From contig JANQDY010000138.1 of the NCBI GenBank assembly GCA_028278625.1, positions 1 to 19,486 of the forward strand: DNA of 19,486 nucleotides, given 5' to 3'. Both the position numbers and the translations under genes were made by a program. The stretch is from Thermodesulfobacteriota bacterium. GTDB lineage: Bacteria; Desulfobacterota; DSM-4660; Desulfatiglandales; Desulfatiglandaceae. Shown here piece by piece: positions 1 through 7,178 of this stretch; the first letter of the stretch is position 1; the number at the start of each line of letters is the position of its first letter. Below the pieces are notes generated by a model. That model was not told where the DNA came from, did no database searches, and was given only the letters and a program-made list of their open reading frames with translations.

Positions 1-1757
1 TTCTGACAGCGCTATTTGGAAGAAAATCCATCCTTTCAAAAGTTTTTCCAAGCAATCCCATCACCCGGGAAAACATCCTGACAATGAGTAGCGACGGCAT
101 GACACCCATGGAGGTTGATTGGGTTTCCGGGGCATGCATGTTGGTGAGAAGAGAGGCGGTCGACCAGGTAGGGCCTTTTGACGACCGGTTCTTCATGTAC
201 TGGGAAGATGCCGACTGGTGCAGGCGAATGTGGCAGAATGGGTGGCGGGTCGTCTATTTTCCACGTTCTTCGGTAATGCATTACGTGGGTGTCAGCAGCG
301 AAACAAACGTATTTCGTTCTGTTTTTGAGTTCCACAGAAGTATTTACTATCTTTTCCGAAAACATACCAAGAGTCCCTACTCCTTTATCAGACCGTTTGT
401 CTTCTGGGGAATCATCTATCGATTCTTGTTTGTTTTTGTGTCTCAAATCACCCGCAAGTGTCTGAGATGGGCAACGGGAAAAGGGCGCAGACCCTGTGTC
501 TATGCGTATTCCGGAAAAAAGAATGGCAGAATCAGGGTGTTAAGGTTCATCGCACGCCTTAATATTGGGGGACCGTCAATACACGTGCACCTGTTGACAA
601 CGGAGCTTGACAAAGAACGGTTTCATTCAAGTCTGGTTACCGGCAAAATATCCCCAAGTGAAGGGGACATGGGATACTTGTTTGACGCAGCATCGGAAAA
701 ACCGGTGATTATCGAAGAACTGCAGCGGGACATCAGCCCGTTGATGGATTTTAAAGCCTTTTTGAGAATTTTTCGGATGCTCAAACTTGAAAGTCCCGAT
801 ATTGTGCATACCCATACTGCCAAAGCAGGAACAAACGCAAGAATGGCGACGGTCCTCTACAACCGGTTTTCAGGCGGCAGCGCGAAAACGGTTCACACGT
901 TCCACGGCCATGTGTTTTCGGGCTATTTCTCCCACGGAAAATCGCTGATGTTCATCTGGATTGAACGGTTGCTCGCCAAAAAGACGAACGTGATTGTCGC
1001 CATCAGCGAAACACAGAAAAGAGATCTTGCCCAGACGTTTCGTATCGCACCCGCCGATAAAATCAGCGTCATCCCTTTGGGTTTCAACCTGAGTCCCTTT
1101 TCCAAAGGGCATGTTCGAAAAGGGCTTTTCAGAAAATCCATCGGGGAGGAGAATCACACGCTTTTGATCGGTATTGTCGGTCGATTGGTCCCCATCAAAA
1201 ACCATATCCTTTTTCTCAATTCGGCTGAAATCTTCCTGGAAGAGCATGCGGGCTTGGATGTCAGGTTTGTTGTGATTGGCGATGGTGAATTGAGAAAACA
1301 TCTTGAAGACCTTGCGAAGGGAAAAGGTCTTAACCATCACATCAAGTTCTGCGGCTGGCGGCGGGATTTGCCCGAAGTCTACGCCGATTTGGACGTGCTG
1401 GCCTTGACGAGCAAGAATGAAGGAACGCCGGTATCCATGATTGAGGCCATGGCCACGGGCACGTCCGTCATCTCAACGGATGCGGGCGGTGTGAAAGATC
1501 TTCTGGGGGCTCCCTTGAAGGGACTATTGGAAAAGGATGGATATGTTTTATGCAGAAGGGGCGTTCTCTGCCGCAATAACGATGCCGCAAGTTTTGCGAA
1601 AGGTCTTAGCTATTTGATTTCAATGGATAAAGGGCTTCGCGAGCACATGAATGGCGAAGCCAGGAATTTTGCAGCGGACACTTTTTCCAACGAGCGTCTG
1701 CTTCGTGATATGAAAAACCTTTATCTCGGATTATTGGACAGAACAAAAGGCGTCTGA
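1..1757 (+). CDS. GT2-GT4 glycosyltransferase fusion, 5' partial
   Basis: Likely transfers sugars in extracellular or surface polysaccharide synthesis at the cytoplasmic membrane. The frame is open from base 3, so the ATG at 84 is internal and the gene begins before the window. Numbering from that Met, residues 13-70 are the C-terminal part of a family 2 glycosyltransferase of the rhamnosyltransferase type (VDWVSGACMLVRREAVDQVG, then FMYWEDADWCRR). A hydrophobic, basic stretch follows at about 103-130. A complete GT4 domain starts near residue 151 (IRVLRFIARLNIGG). It has a second Rossmann half (GIVGRLVPIKNH) and the GT4 E-x7-E pair at Glu446 and Glu454 in NEGTPVSMIEAMA. Both domains lie in one uninterrupted frame, so this looks like a true fusion. 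Donor and acceptor sugars cannot be told. It converges on the methyltransferase gene 45 bp downstream. Confidence 0.88.
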   Translation, partial: LTALFGRKSILSKVFPSNPITRENILTMSSDGMTPMEVDWVSGACMLVRREAVDQVGPFDDRFFMYWEDADWCRRMWQNGWRVVYFPRSSVMHYVGVSSETNVFRSVFEFHRSIYYLFRKHTKSPYSFIRPFVFWGIIYRFLFVFVSQITRKCLRWATGKGRRPCVYAYSGKKNGRIRVLRFIARLNIGGPSIHVHLLTTELDKERFHSSLVTGKISPSEGDMGYLFDAASEKPVIIEELQRDISPLMDFKAFLRIFRMLKLESPDIVHTHTAKAGTNARMATVLYNRFSGGSAKTVHTFHGHVFSGYFSHGKSLMFIWIERLLAKKTNVIVAISETQKRDLAQTFRIAPADKISVIPLGFNLSPFSKGHVRKGLFRKSIGEENHTLLIGIVGRLVPIKNHILFLNSAEIFLEEHAGLDVRFVVIGDGELRKHLEDLAKGKGLNHHIKFCGWRRDLPEVYADLDVLALTSKNEGTPVSMIEAMATGTSVISTDAGGVKDLLGAPLKGLLEKDGYVLCRRGVLCRNNDAASFAKGLSYLISMDKGLREHMNGEARNFAADTFSNERLLRDMKNLYLGLLDRTKGV

Positions 1758-1802
1758 ACCGCCTTCAGGGGGAGCGGTCTCCAAGGCCCTTTTGAAATTG
1801 GC

Positions 1803-2747
1803 TCATCTGTTTGCCTTTACGTAACAACTACGAATAAGTTCAAAATGATTCTGGTGGGTTCTTATTTTCCACCAGACATGACCCGCCTTCTCGATGTTCC
1901 ATTGAGACCGCAATCCATTCTTGCTGCCATTCAGAATACCCGCCACGTTTTCCAAGCCATTCCCGGAATAAGGGCCCTCGTGCGTTCCCCCCAACCAGTT
2001 TGTCCGGCTGGTCACGTCTTCCGACCATGAAAAGGGATCGGATAAGAGTAGTTGGGATTTCCTCGGTTGCGCCACGCGATCCATTTCTTTGAGATGCCAA
2101 ATGGGTTTGGGTAACTTGTCCACGAGGTTCAGTGAGGCCACCGATGAAAAGGAACCGGCTCTAAAAGGGAGTCTTTCCGCGTCGGCAATCAAAAACTCCA
2201 CTTTGTTTCCGTTCCATCCGGCTGGTAACGTGATGGTCTTTTCCCGGGTCACAAGACCTTCCTGCAGCAATTGAAATGTCTTTTCACGCTTCAGCATCAG
2301 TTCCCTGGCAGTTCGAATAAAGGCAAGGGAATTGTCGATGCCGATTGCAAAATCGTTTTTTCGGCTCAATTCAAAGGTGAAGCGACCGACGGCGGAACCT
2401 GCATCAAGGGCAAATCCGGATGAAGGTTTAATCAGCCTGTTCCAGTCACTGTAAGCAGCAGAAGCGTTTTCGTCATCCAGTATATCCCCATAGTGGCTCC
2501 AAAGATAGGACGACACAACCGGTGCTGATTCATATTTTGAAGCCTCGGTACCCTTTGTCTTATTTGCCGTGGCGGGATCGAGATAAGCGATGCCCTCTTG
2601 AACAACATAACCCCTGCCGCAATCTGAACAGCGCAAAGCCCCTGCTAAAATGTCATCTTCAGTTTCTTCCGAAACCTCTGCCATGAGAGGGTATTCGTCG
2701 GGAAGGCATAAGGGACAAATCAAGATTTCCAGAATCCTTTTTTTCAT
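1803..2747 (-). CDS. SAM-dependent methyltransferase with N-terminal Trm112-like zinc ribbon
   Basis: A 314-residue protein. The N-terminus (1-58) resembles a Trm112 zinc ribbon: ILICPLC with Cys11/Cys14, then RCSDCG with Cys40/Cys43, and the family-like GYVVQEGIAYL. A class I methyltransferase core follows, with SAM motif I at about 114-121 (LDAGSAVG), the acidic residue of motif II in FAIGIDNS, and a motif IV region with AERLPF. The usual GCG of motif I is GSA here. The C-terminal third (DPFSWSEDV, WLGGTHEGPYSG, HFELIRSC) is not a standard part of the methyltransferase fold that I can name. A GAAAGAAG ribosome site precedes the ATG. It is transcribed divergently from the aromatic-degradation genes across a 275-bp gap. 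The substrate is unknown; fusion to a Trm112-type ribbon does not prove a tRNA or protein substrate. Confidence 0.82.
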   Translation of the reverse strand: MKKRILEILICPLCLPDEYPLMAEVSEETEDDILAGALRCSDCGRGYVVQEGIAYLDPATANKTKGTEASKYESAPVVSSYLWSHYGDILDDENASAAYSDWNRLIKPSSGFALDAGSAVGRFTFELSRKNDFAIGIDNSLAFIRTARELMLKREKTFQLLQEGLVTREKTITLPAGWNGNKVEFLIADAERLPFRAGSFSSVASLNLVDKLPKPIWHLKEMDRVAQPRKSQLLLSDPFSWSEDVTSRTNWLGGTHEGPYSGNGLENVAGILNGSKNGLRSQWNIEKAGHVWWKIRTHQNHFELIRSCYVKANR

Positions 2748-2798
2748 ATTTTCTTCTTTCTACCAGAGTCGCAAATGGTTTAATAAGCATACTTTTTT

Positions 2799-2827
2799 TG
2801 TATAGAAAAATCTCGGGAAATTATCAA
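2799..2827 (-). promoter_or_regulatory. sigma-70-type promoter for the methyltransferase gene
   Basis: Read on the minus strand: TTGATA (-35, plus-strand 2822-2827), a 17-bp spacer and TATACA (-10, plus-strand 2799-2804). The predicted transcript would start near 2792, about 45 nt before the ATG at 2747. Call by eye from consensus only. Confidence 0.45.
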
Positions 2828-2905
2828 GAAACAAATTGGAATTGAAATGGCTTTCCGTTCATGGGCGTTTAAGTGAGCTGACAACGTCTCTTTTTTAGTT
2901 TTTTC

Positions 2906-2951
2906 TTGACACTAAAATCGATTTTCACTACATTCGTTGCGTAACTATAAT
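2906..2951 (+). promoter_or_regulatory. promoter region of the benzoyl-CoA lower-pathway genes
   Basis: A perfect TTGACA at 2906-2911 is followed after 17 bp by TACATT (2929-2934). A perfect TATAAT also lies at 2946-2951, but without a good -35 at normal spacing. Arms ACATT (2930-2934) and AATGT (2949-2953) form a short inverted repeat across the predicted start site and could be part of an operator. The first gene starts at 3023. Confidence 0.45.
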
Positions 2952-3022
2952 GTGACTACAATATAGCTCTGGCTTATCGGTTCACAATAAATGGTGCATA
3001 ACTTTCTTGAAGGGGTAACAAT

Positions 3023-3775
3023 ATGAAACTTAAAGATAAAGTTGCTTTGGTGACCGGCAGCAGCCGGGGAGTTGGACGGGCAGTGGCACTGGGTTATGCC
3101 GAAGAAGGCGCAAAGGTGGTTGTAAACTACACTTCCAATCAGGACGCAGCCGACGAGGTGGTCCGGAAGATTCAGGAAATGGGAAGCGATGCGATGGCTG
3201 TAAAGGCGGATGTGGCAAACAAGGCGGAGGTGGAAAGTCTGGTTTCCGCCGCTGTGGATCGGTTTGGCCGGCTTGATGTCCTTGTGAACAACGCCGGGTT
3301 TACCCGCCCAGCCTTGATGCTCAAGATGACCGAAGACCAATGGGACCAAGTGGTGGATATCCATATGAAAGGCGCGTTCCTCTGTGCCCAGGCGGCGGGC
3401 GCTCAAATGAAAGAACAGAAGAGCGGAAAGATCATCAACGTCACTTCCGTTGCGGGCCTGGTTGGGACCGTGGGCCAGATCAATTACAGTGCTGCCAAGG
3501 GAGGGCTCATCAGCATGACAAAATCAATTGCCCGCGAGCTTGCCCGTTACAGCGTTTGCTGTAATGTCATATCTTTGGGCATTGTGGCGACCGATATGAC
3601 TGAAAAGATCCGATCCGATGAAAAGCTCAAAGAAATCTACATGAACCGAATTCTTCTGAGACGTTTTGCCGAACCCAAAGACATATCGCCGGCTTTTGTA
3701 TTTCTGGCTTCAGATGACAGCGACTACATTACGGGCCAGTTGCTCTCTGTTGATGGCGGTTACGGGATGATTTAG
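3023..3775 (+). CDS. short-chain dehydrogenase/reductase (FabG-like)
   Basis: A 250-residue classical SDR, a normal length. The cofactor motif TGSSRGVG is at 11-18, NNAG at 89-92, and the catalytic Ser142, Tyr155 and Lys159 (YSAAK) are present. Two usually conserved features differ from FabG. The helix-E Asn of the catalytic tetrad is His114 (VVDIHMKG), and the PG motif after the active-site helix is Leu185-Gly186 (ISLGIVATDM). A GAAGGGG ribosome site sits 7 nt before the ATG. It is the first gene of the run containing had, oah and dch, so a role in the same pathway is likely. One candidate is oxidation of 3-hydroxypimelyl-CoA, the Oah product. That is inference; the family alone only supports an NAD(P)-dependent alcohol/ketone oxidoreductase. 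Confidence 0.85.
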   Translation: MKLKDKVALVTGSSRGVGRAVALGYAEEGAKVVVNYTSNQDAADEVVRKIQEMGSDAMAVKADVANKAEVESLVSAAVDRFGRLDVLVNNAGFTRPALMLKMTEDQWDQVVDIHMKGAFLCAQAAGAQMKEQKSGKIINVTSVAGLVGTVGQINYSAAKGGLISMTKSIARELARYSVCCNVISLGIVATDMTEKIRSDEKLKEIYMNRILLRRFAEPKDISPAFVFLASDDSDYITGQLLSVDGGYGMI

Positions 3776-3816
3776 CAGAAAGCCGGATGAAAATCGACAA
3801 CCCAATTAAATAGTTT

Positions 3817-3825
3817 AAGGAGGAG
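3817..3825 (+). promoter_or_regulatory. strong ribosome binding site of had
   Basis: AAGGAGGAG lies 4 nt before the ATG at 3830 and fixes that start. Confidence 0.7.
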
Positions 3826-3829
3826 TAGA

Positions 3830-4930
3830 ATGGGAGTACCAGACAAAATCCAGACTTGGCAGATGGTTCAGCCGGCAATCCATAATAGGGAAACCGGTGA
3901 GGTGACGCCAGGCAAGATTGAAAGGAAGGAGATCCCTGTTCCTGATCTGGCCCAGGGAGAAGTCCTGGTGGAAGTGGCCGGCTGTGGTGTCTGTCACACG
4001 GACCTGGGCTATTTTTACGATGGCGTGCCCACGGTGGAAAAGCCCCCTTTGACGCTGGGTCATGAGATTTCAGGGACCGTGGTGGCCGGCGATGACCAGT
4101 GGGTTGGAAAAGAGGTCCTGATTCCGGCGGTCATGCCCTGCCGACAATGTTTTCTCTGCAAAACGAGAAGAGGAAACCGGTGTCTGAACCAGAAAATGCC
4201 GGGTAACAGCATGGGCATTTACGGCGGTTTTTCAAGCCATATACCCGTCCCCAGCATCGACCTCTGTGAAATCAAGAACCGAGGGGAAATACCGCTGGAG
4301 CATCTGGCAGTGGTGGCTGATGCCGGGACAACGCCGTATCAGGCGGCCAAACGTGCCGAACTGGAACCGGGGGATAATGTTATTGTCATCGGCGTGGGGG
4401 GTGTGGGCCAGTACATGGTTCAAGAGGCCAAAGCGCTGGGAGCGGGCACGGTGATTGCCATTGATATTGTGGAAGACCGCTTGAAAAAAATGCTTTCCTA
4501 CGGCGCTGATTTCTATATCAACAGCAGAGACAAGAGCCTCAAAGATATATCCGGTGAGTTTAAATCCATTCGAAAACAGAATGGCCTGCCCACCTATGGT
4601 TGGAAAATATTTGAAGTGACCGGATCAAAACCCGGGCAAGAAACGGCACTGGCGCTTTTGAGTTTCACCGGAAAACTGGTTGTGGTCGGTTTCGGCATGG
4701 CAAAAGTGAACTACTCCATCAGTCGGCTCATGGCTTTTGATGCGGAACTGATCGGCACCTGGGCCTGCCTGCCGGAGTATTATCCCGCGGTGATGGATAT
4801 GGTGCTCAAGAAAAAGGTTGACATAGAACCTTTCGTACAGACCCGACCCATGAGTACCATTTTGGAGGCATTTGAAGAAGCTCACAGCGCTTCTCCTGAA
4901 AAGCGCATCGTGCTTGTTCCCGATTTCTGA
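3830..4930 (+). CDS. had: 6-hydroxycyclohex-1-ene-1-carbonyl-CoA dehydrogenase (Had/BamQ)
   Basis: Oxidises 6-hydroxycyclohex-1-ene-1-carbonyl-CoA to the 6-oxo compound with NAD+ in anaerobic benzoyl-CoA breakdown, in the cytoplasm. The 366-residue protein is a zinc-dependent medium-chain dehydrogenase. Catalytic-zinc ligands are Cys52 (GCGVCHTD) and His78-Glu79 (LGHE). The structural-zinc loop has Cys104, Cys107, Cys110 and Cys118. The Rossmann glycine motif GVGGVG is at 188-193, followed by the acidic residue in AIDIVED that suggests NAD+ over NADP+. Substrate assignment rests on overall resemblance to the Had family and on the adjacent oah and dch, which encode the next and previous steps. 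It lies 54 bp after the SDR and 56 bp before oah, so it is probably in one operon. A generic zinc alcohol dehydrogenase is the alternative, but unlikely in this setting. Confidence 0.93.
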   Translation: MGVPDKIQTWQMVQPAIHNRETGEVTPGKIERKEIPVPDLAQGEVLVEVAGCGVCHTDLGYFYDGVPTVEKPPLTLGHEISGTVVAGDDQWVGKEVLIPAVMPCRQCFLCKTRRGNRCLNQKMPGNSMGIYGGFSSHIPVPSIDLCEIKNRGEIPLEHLAVVADAGTTPYQAAKRAELEPGDNVIVIGVGGVGQYMVQEAKALGAGTVIAIDIVEDRLKKMLSYGADFYINSRDKSLKDISGEFKSIRKQNGLPTYGWKIFEVTGSKPGQETALALLSFTGKLVVVGFGMAKVNYSISRLMAFDAELIGTWACLPEYYPAVMDMVLKKKVDIEPFVQTRPMSTILEAFEEAHSASPEKRIVLVPDF

Positions 4931-4971
4931 TGGTTTGAATGGGGCTTTTTTAACACATTTTTAGCAAGAAC

Positions 4972-4978
4972 GAGGAGG
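4972..4978 (+). promoter_or_regulatory. strong ribosome binding site of oah
   Basis: GAGGAGG lies 8 nt before the ATG at 4987 and supports that start. Confidence 0.65.
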
Positions 4979-4986
4979 TTTGAGAT

Positions 4987-6123
4987 ATGGCTTTAGAATG
5001 GATGCCAAGAGACAATGAAATGAAAGATCACGCACTTCATACGGATGCTCACTGGGGGACGGAAGCGCCCTGCGTGGTATACGAAAAGCGTCCCTTGAAG
5101 GATCCCAAGGGCAATGTGGTTGAAGGGCTGTACGTATCCTGGATTCGATTGAACAATCCGAGGCAGTACAACTCCTACACAACTGAAATGGTCAAAGGTG
5201 TTATTGCGGGTTTTGAAAACGCCTCTCTTGACCGTAGCGTCGTAGCCGTCATATTTACCGGCACCGGCCCCTATGCCTTTTGCACAGGCGGAAATACCAA
5301 GGAGTACAGTGAATTTTACAGCCTCCGCTGCGATGAGTATGGTCAGTACATGGAGCTGTTCAATCACATGGTGGATGCCATTATGGCCTGCAAAAAACCC
5401 GTCATCTGCCGGGTCAACGGCATGAGGGTTGCTGGCGGCCAGGAGATCGGCATGGCCTGTGATATCGCTGTTTCTTCGGACCTGGCCATTTTTGGCCAGG
5501 CAGGCCCCAAGCATGGCTCCGCCCCGGACGGCGGTTCTTCTGATTTTCTCCCCTGGTTTTTAGGGATTGAAGACGCCATGTGGAACTGTGTTTCCTGTGA
5601 GATGTGGTCCGCGTATAAAATGAAGGCCAAAACCCTCATCAGCAAGGTTGTTCCGGTTCTGAAAGTGGACGGCGAATGGGTAAGAAATCCCATGATCATT
5701 ACCGATAAATACGTGGAAAACGGCGAGATCGTCTATGGTGAATTCAAGACCGGACCCGAAGCCAAAGAAGCCCGCGCTTTCGTGAAAGAGCATCAAGCCA
5801 ATGCCGATTTTGAACTGCTGGATAAAGAAGTGGATAAGATCGTATGGACCTTTGCGAACCTGTTCCCCGGTTGTCTGATCAAATCCATTGACAGTATTCG
5901 CGCCAAGAAAAAATTCTTCTGGGATTATTCTAAGAACTACAACCGCCACTGGTTGGCGGCCAATATGGGGGGAGAGGCCTTCCTGGGCTTTGGTGCATTC
6001 AACACCAAACGGATTACGGGTCAGGATACCATAAATTTCCTGAAGTTCCGACAGGATATTGCAAATTGCAGCACCTGGGATATGGATATGTTTGCCAGGG
6101 CCATGGGGACACCCAAGGAGTAG
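4987..6123 (+). CDS. oah: 6-oxocyclohex-1-ene-1-carbonyl-CoA hydrolase (Oah/BamA)
   Basis: The ring-opening enzyme of anaerobic benzoyl-CoA degradation. It adds water twice to 6-oxocyclohex-1-ene-1-carbonyl-CoA and cleaves the C-C bond, giving 3-hydroxypimelyl-CoA. The 378-residue length is typical of BamA and much longer than a plain enoyl-CoA hydratase. The N-terminus (LEWMPRDNEMKDH) and the run RLNNPRQYNSYTTEMV at 54-69 are family hallmarks. The crotonase oxyanion-hole segments are CTGGNTKEY (99-107) and RVAGGQEIGMACD (147-159). The C-terminal half (GPKHGSAPDGGSSDF, LFPGCLIKSIDSIRAKKKFF, NMGGEAFLGFGAFNT) also fits BamA throughout. It is the best marker in the window for an aromatic-degrading obligate or facultative anaerobe. 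It lies between had and dch. Confidence 0.97.
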   Translation: MALEWMPRDNEMKDHALHTDAHWGTEAPCVVYEKRPLKDPKGNVVEGLYVSWIRLNNPRQYNSYTTEMVKGVIAGFENASLDRSVVAVIFTGTGPYAFCTGGNTKEYSEFYSLRCDEYGQYMELFNHMVDAIMACKKPVICRVNGMRVAGGQEIGMACDIAVSSDLAIFGQAGPKHGSAPDGGSSDFLPWFLGIEDAMWNCVSCEMWSAYKMKAKTLISKVVPVLKVDGEWVRNPMIITDKYVENGEIVYGEFKTGPEAKEARAFVKEHQANADFELLDKEVDKIVWTFANLFPGCLIKSIDSIRAKKKFFWDYSKNYNRHWLAANMGGEAFLGFGAFNTKRITGQDTINFLKFRQDIANCSTWDMDMFARAMGTPKE

Positions 6124-6147
6124 TTTGTCTGCAAATCACGAATCTTG

Positions 6148-6185
6148 AACGGCGGGTGGGTCCACGAGCAGGTCTCCCTGCCGTT
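6148..6185 (+). other. inverted repeat in the oah-dch gap
   Basis: AACGGC (6148-6153) pairs with GCCGTT (6180-6185), and GGG just inside pairs with CCC across a one-base bulge. It lies 22 bp before dch. No T-run follows, so it is more likely an mRNA processing or stability hairpin than a terminator. Confidence 0.35.
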
Positions 6186-6206
6186 TCTTAGTTTAAGGAG
6201 TGTATA

Positions 6207-6974
6207 ATGGGATACAATAACATCAAGGTTGAATTGGATAATGGGTTGGGAACCATCACTTTGAACCGGCCTCCGGTCAACATTTTGAATATCGCCATGA
6301 TGGATGAAATCAACGGTGTGCTCAAATCATGGCAAGGGGAAAAAGACCTGAAAGCGGTACTTTTTGACGCAAAGGGAAAGTGCTTTTCCGCCGGTGTCGA
6401 TGTGGGAGAACACATGGGGGATCTGGCACCGAAAATGATTGATGCATTTCACGGCATGTTCCGTCTTATGGACGGCTTGGGCATACCCACCATTGCGTCC
6501 GTTTACGGCTCCTGTTTGGGGGGCGGTTGTGAACTGGCCGTCTTTTGCGACCTTGTCATCTCCACAGAAGATGCCAAATACGGTCAGCCGGAAGTGCAAG
6601 TGGGTGTATTTCCCCCCATAGCGGCACAGCTCATGCCCCGCATCATCGGCCGAAAGGCCGCCATGGAGCTGATTATGTCGGGCAAAATCATTTCGGCTGA
6701 AGAGGCATTGAAGATGGGTCTGATCAACAAGATCGTTTCAAAGGAGGAATTGACTGCAGCAACCGAAGATTTCGTAAAACCGTATCTCAAGTTGAGCGCC
6801 GAGGTGCTCAGAAAGACGAAGAAGGCCATAATGGCCGGCCTCATGGACGATTTTGATCCTTCGCTTAAGATCATCGAAGATATCTACTTAGAGGAACTCA
6901 TGAACACGGAGGATGCCCAAGAAGGCTTGAATGCGTTTATGGAAAAGCGCAAACCTGTTTGGAAAAACCAATAG
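6207..6974 (+). CDS. dch: cyclohexa-1,5-diene-1-carbonyl-CoA hydratase (Dch/BamR)
   Basis: Adds water to cyclohexa-1,5-diene-1-carbonyl-CoA, the product of benzoyl-CoA reductase, giving 6-hydroxycyclohex-1-ene-1-carbonyl-CoA, the substrate of Had. The 255-residue crotonase-fold protein has LNRPPVNILNIAMMDEI near the N-terminus, the oxyanion-hole segment KCFSAGVDVGEH (58-69) and YGSCLGGGCELAVFCD (100-115). Glu109 and Glu129 are 20 residues apart, as are the two catalytic glutamates of enoyl-CoA hydratase. GQPEVQVGVFPPIAA matches the Dch subgroup. AAGGAG lies 6 nt before the ATG. Pathway order (dch, had, oah) is the reverse of gene order. A general beta-oxidation enoyl-CoA hydratase is the alternative, but sequence and context favour Dch. 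Confidence 0.9.
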   Translation: MGYNNIKVELDNGLGTITLNRPPVNILNIAMMDEINGVLKSWQGEKDLKAVLFDAKGKCFSAGVDVGEHMGDLAPKMIDAFHGMFRLMDGLGIPTIASVYGSCLGGGCELAVFCDLVISTEDAKYGQPEVQVGVFPPIAAQLMPRIIGRKAAMELIMSGKIISAEEALKMGLINKIVSKEELTAATEDFVKPYLKLSAEVLRKTKKAIMAGLMDDFDPSLKIIEDIYLEELMNTEDAQEGLNAFMEKRKPVWKNQ

Positions 6975-6993
6975 AGTAAAAACAATCCTGATG

Positions 6994-7035
6994 ACGCGCC
7001 ATCAAACGCCATGATGACGTGGGACGGTGGCGCGT
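6994..7035 (+). other. inverted repeat downstream of dch
   Basis: ACGCGCCA (6994-7001) and TGGCGCGT (7028-7035) are perfect 8-bp arms with a 26-nt loop, starting 19 bp after the dch stop. No T-tract follows, so it is not a classical intrinsic terminator. It may protect the 3' end of the upstream transcript or attenuate read-through. Confidence 0.4.
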
Positions 7036-7097
7036 ATATCGGCATATCCAGCCAGTAATTTTCATTGACATATTGATGTACCTGTATTAAGCGTTGT

Positions 7098-7128
7098 TTT
7101 TTCGACGTGCGGATTAGGCACCGAAAAA
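7098..7128 (+). other. long hairpin in the leader of the decarboxylase gene
   Basis: TTTTTCG (7098-7104) pairs with CGAAAAA (7122-7128) and GTGC (7107-7110) with GCAC (7118-7121). The result is an 11-bp stem with a 2-nt bulge and a 7-nt loop, 50 bp before the start at 7179. It does not end in a T-run on either strand. A leader element is possible, but I recognise no known riboswitch. Confidence 0.35.
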
Positions 7129-7178
7129 TGAAGCCCGTAACACAGGATAACGTTTGAGGATTTTGGAAGGAATCTGTC

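Noticed and set aside
84..86. ATG at 84 as the start of the glycosyltransferase gene
   Set aside because: The same frame is open back to base 3 and the residues after 84 are the middle of a GT2 domain, so this Met is internal.
1758..1778. ACCGC/GCGGT hairpin after the glycosyltransferase gene as a terminator
   Set aside because: Only 5 bp of stem, an 11-nt loop and no T-run.
5364..5949. Long minus-strand open frames antisense to oah
   Set aside because: Low-complexity shadow translations without ribosome sites or recognisable domains, opposite a strongly conserved gene.
3023..6974. Reading the operon as ordinary fatty-acid beta-oxidation
   Set aside because: The 378-residue Oah/BamA is specific to anaerobic ring cleavage and the hydratase and dehydrogenase match its pathway partners.
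7065..7090. TTGACA with TATTAA as a separate promoter for the pump genes
   Set aside because: The spacer is only 14 bp. An internal promoter may still exist, but this pair does not support it.
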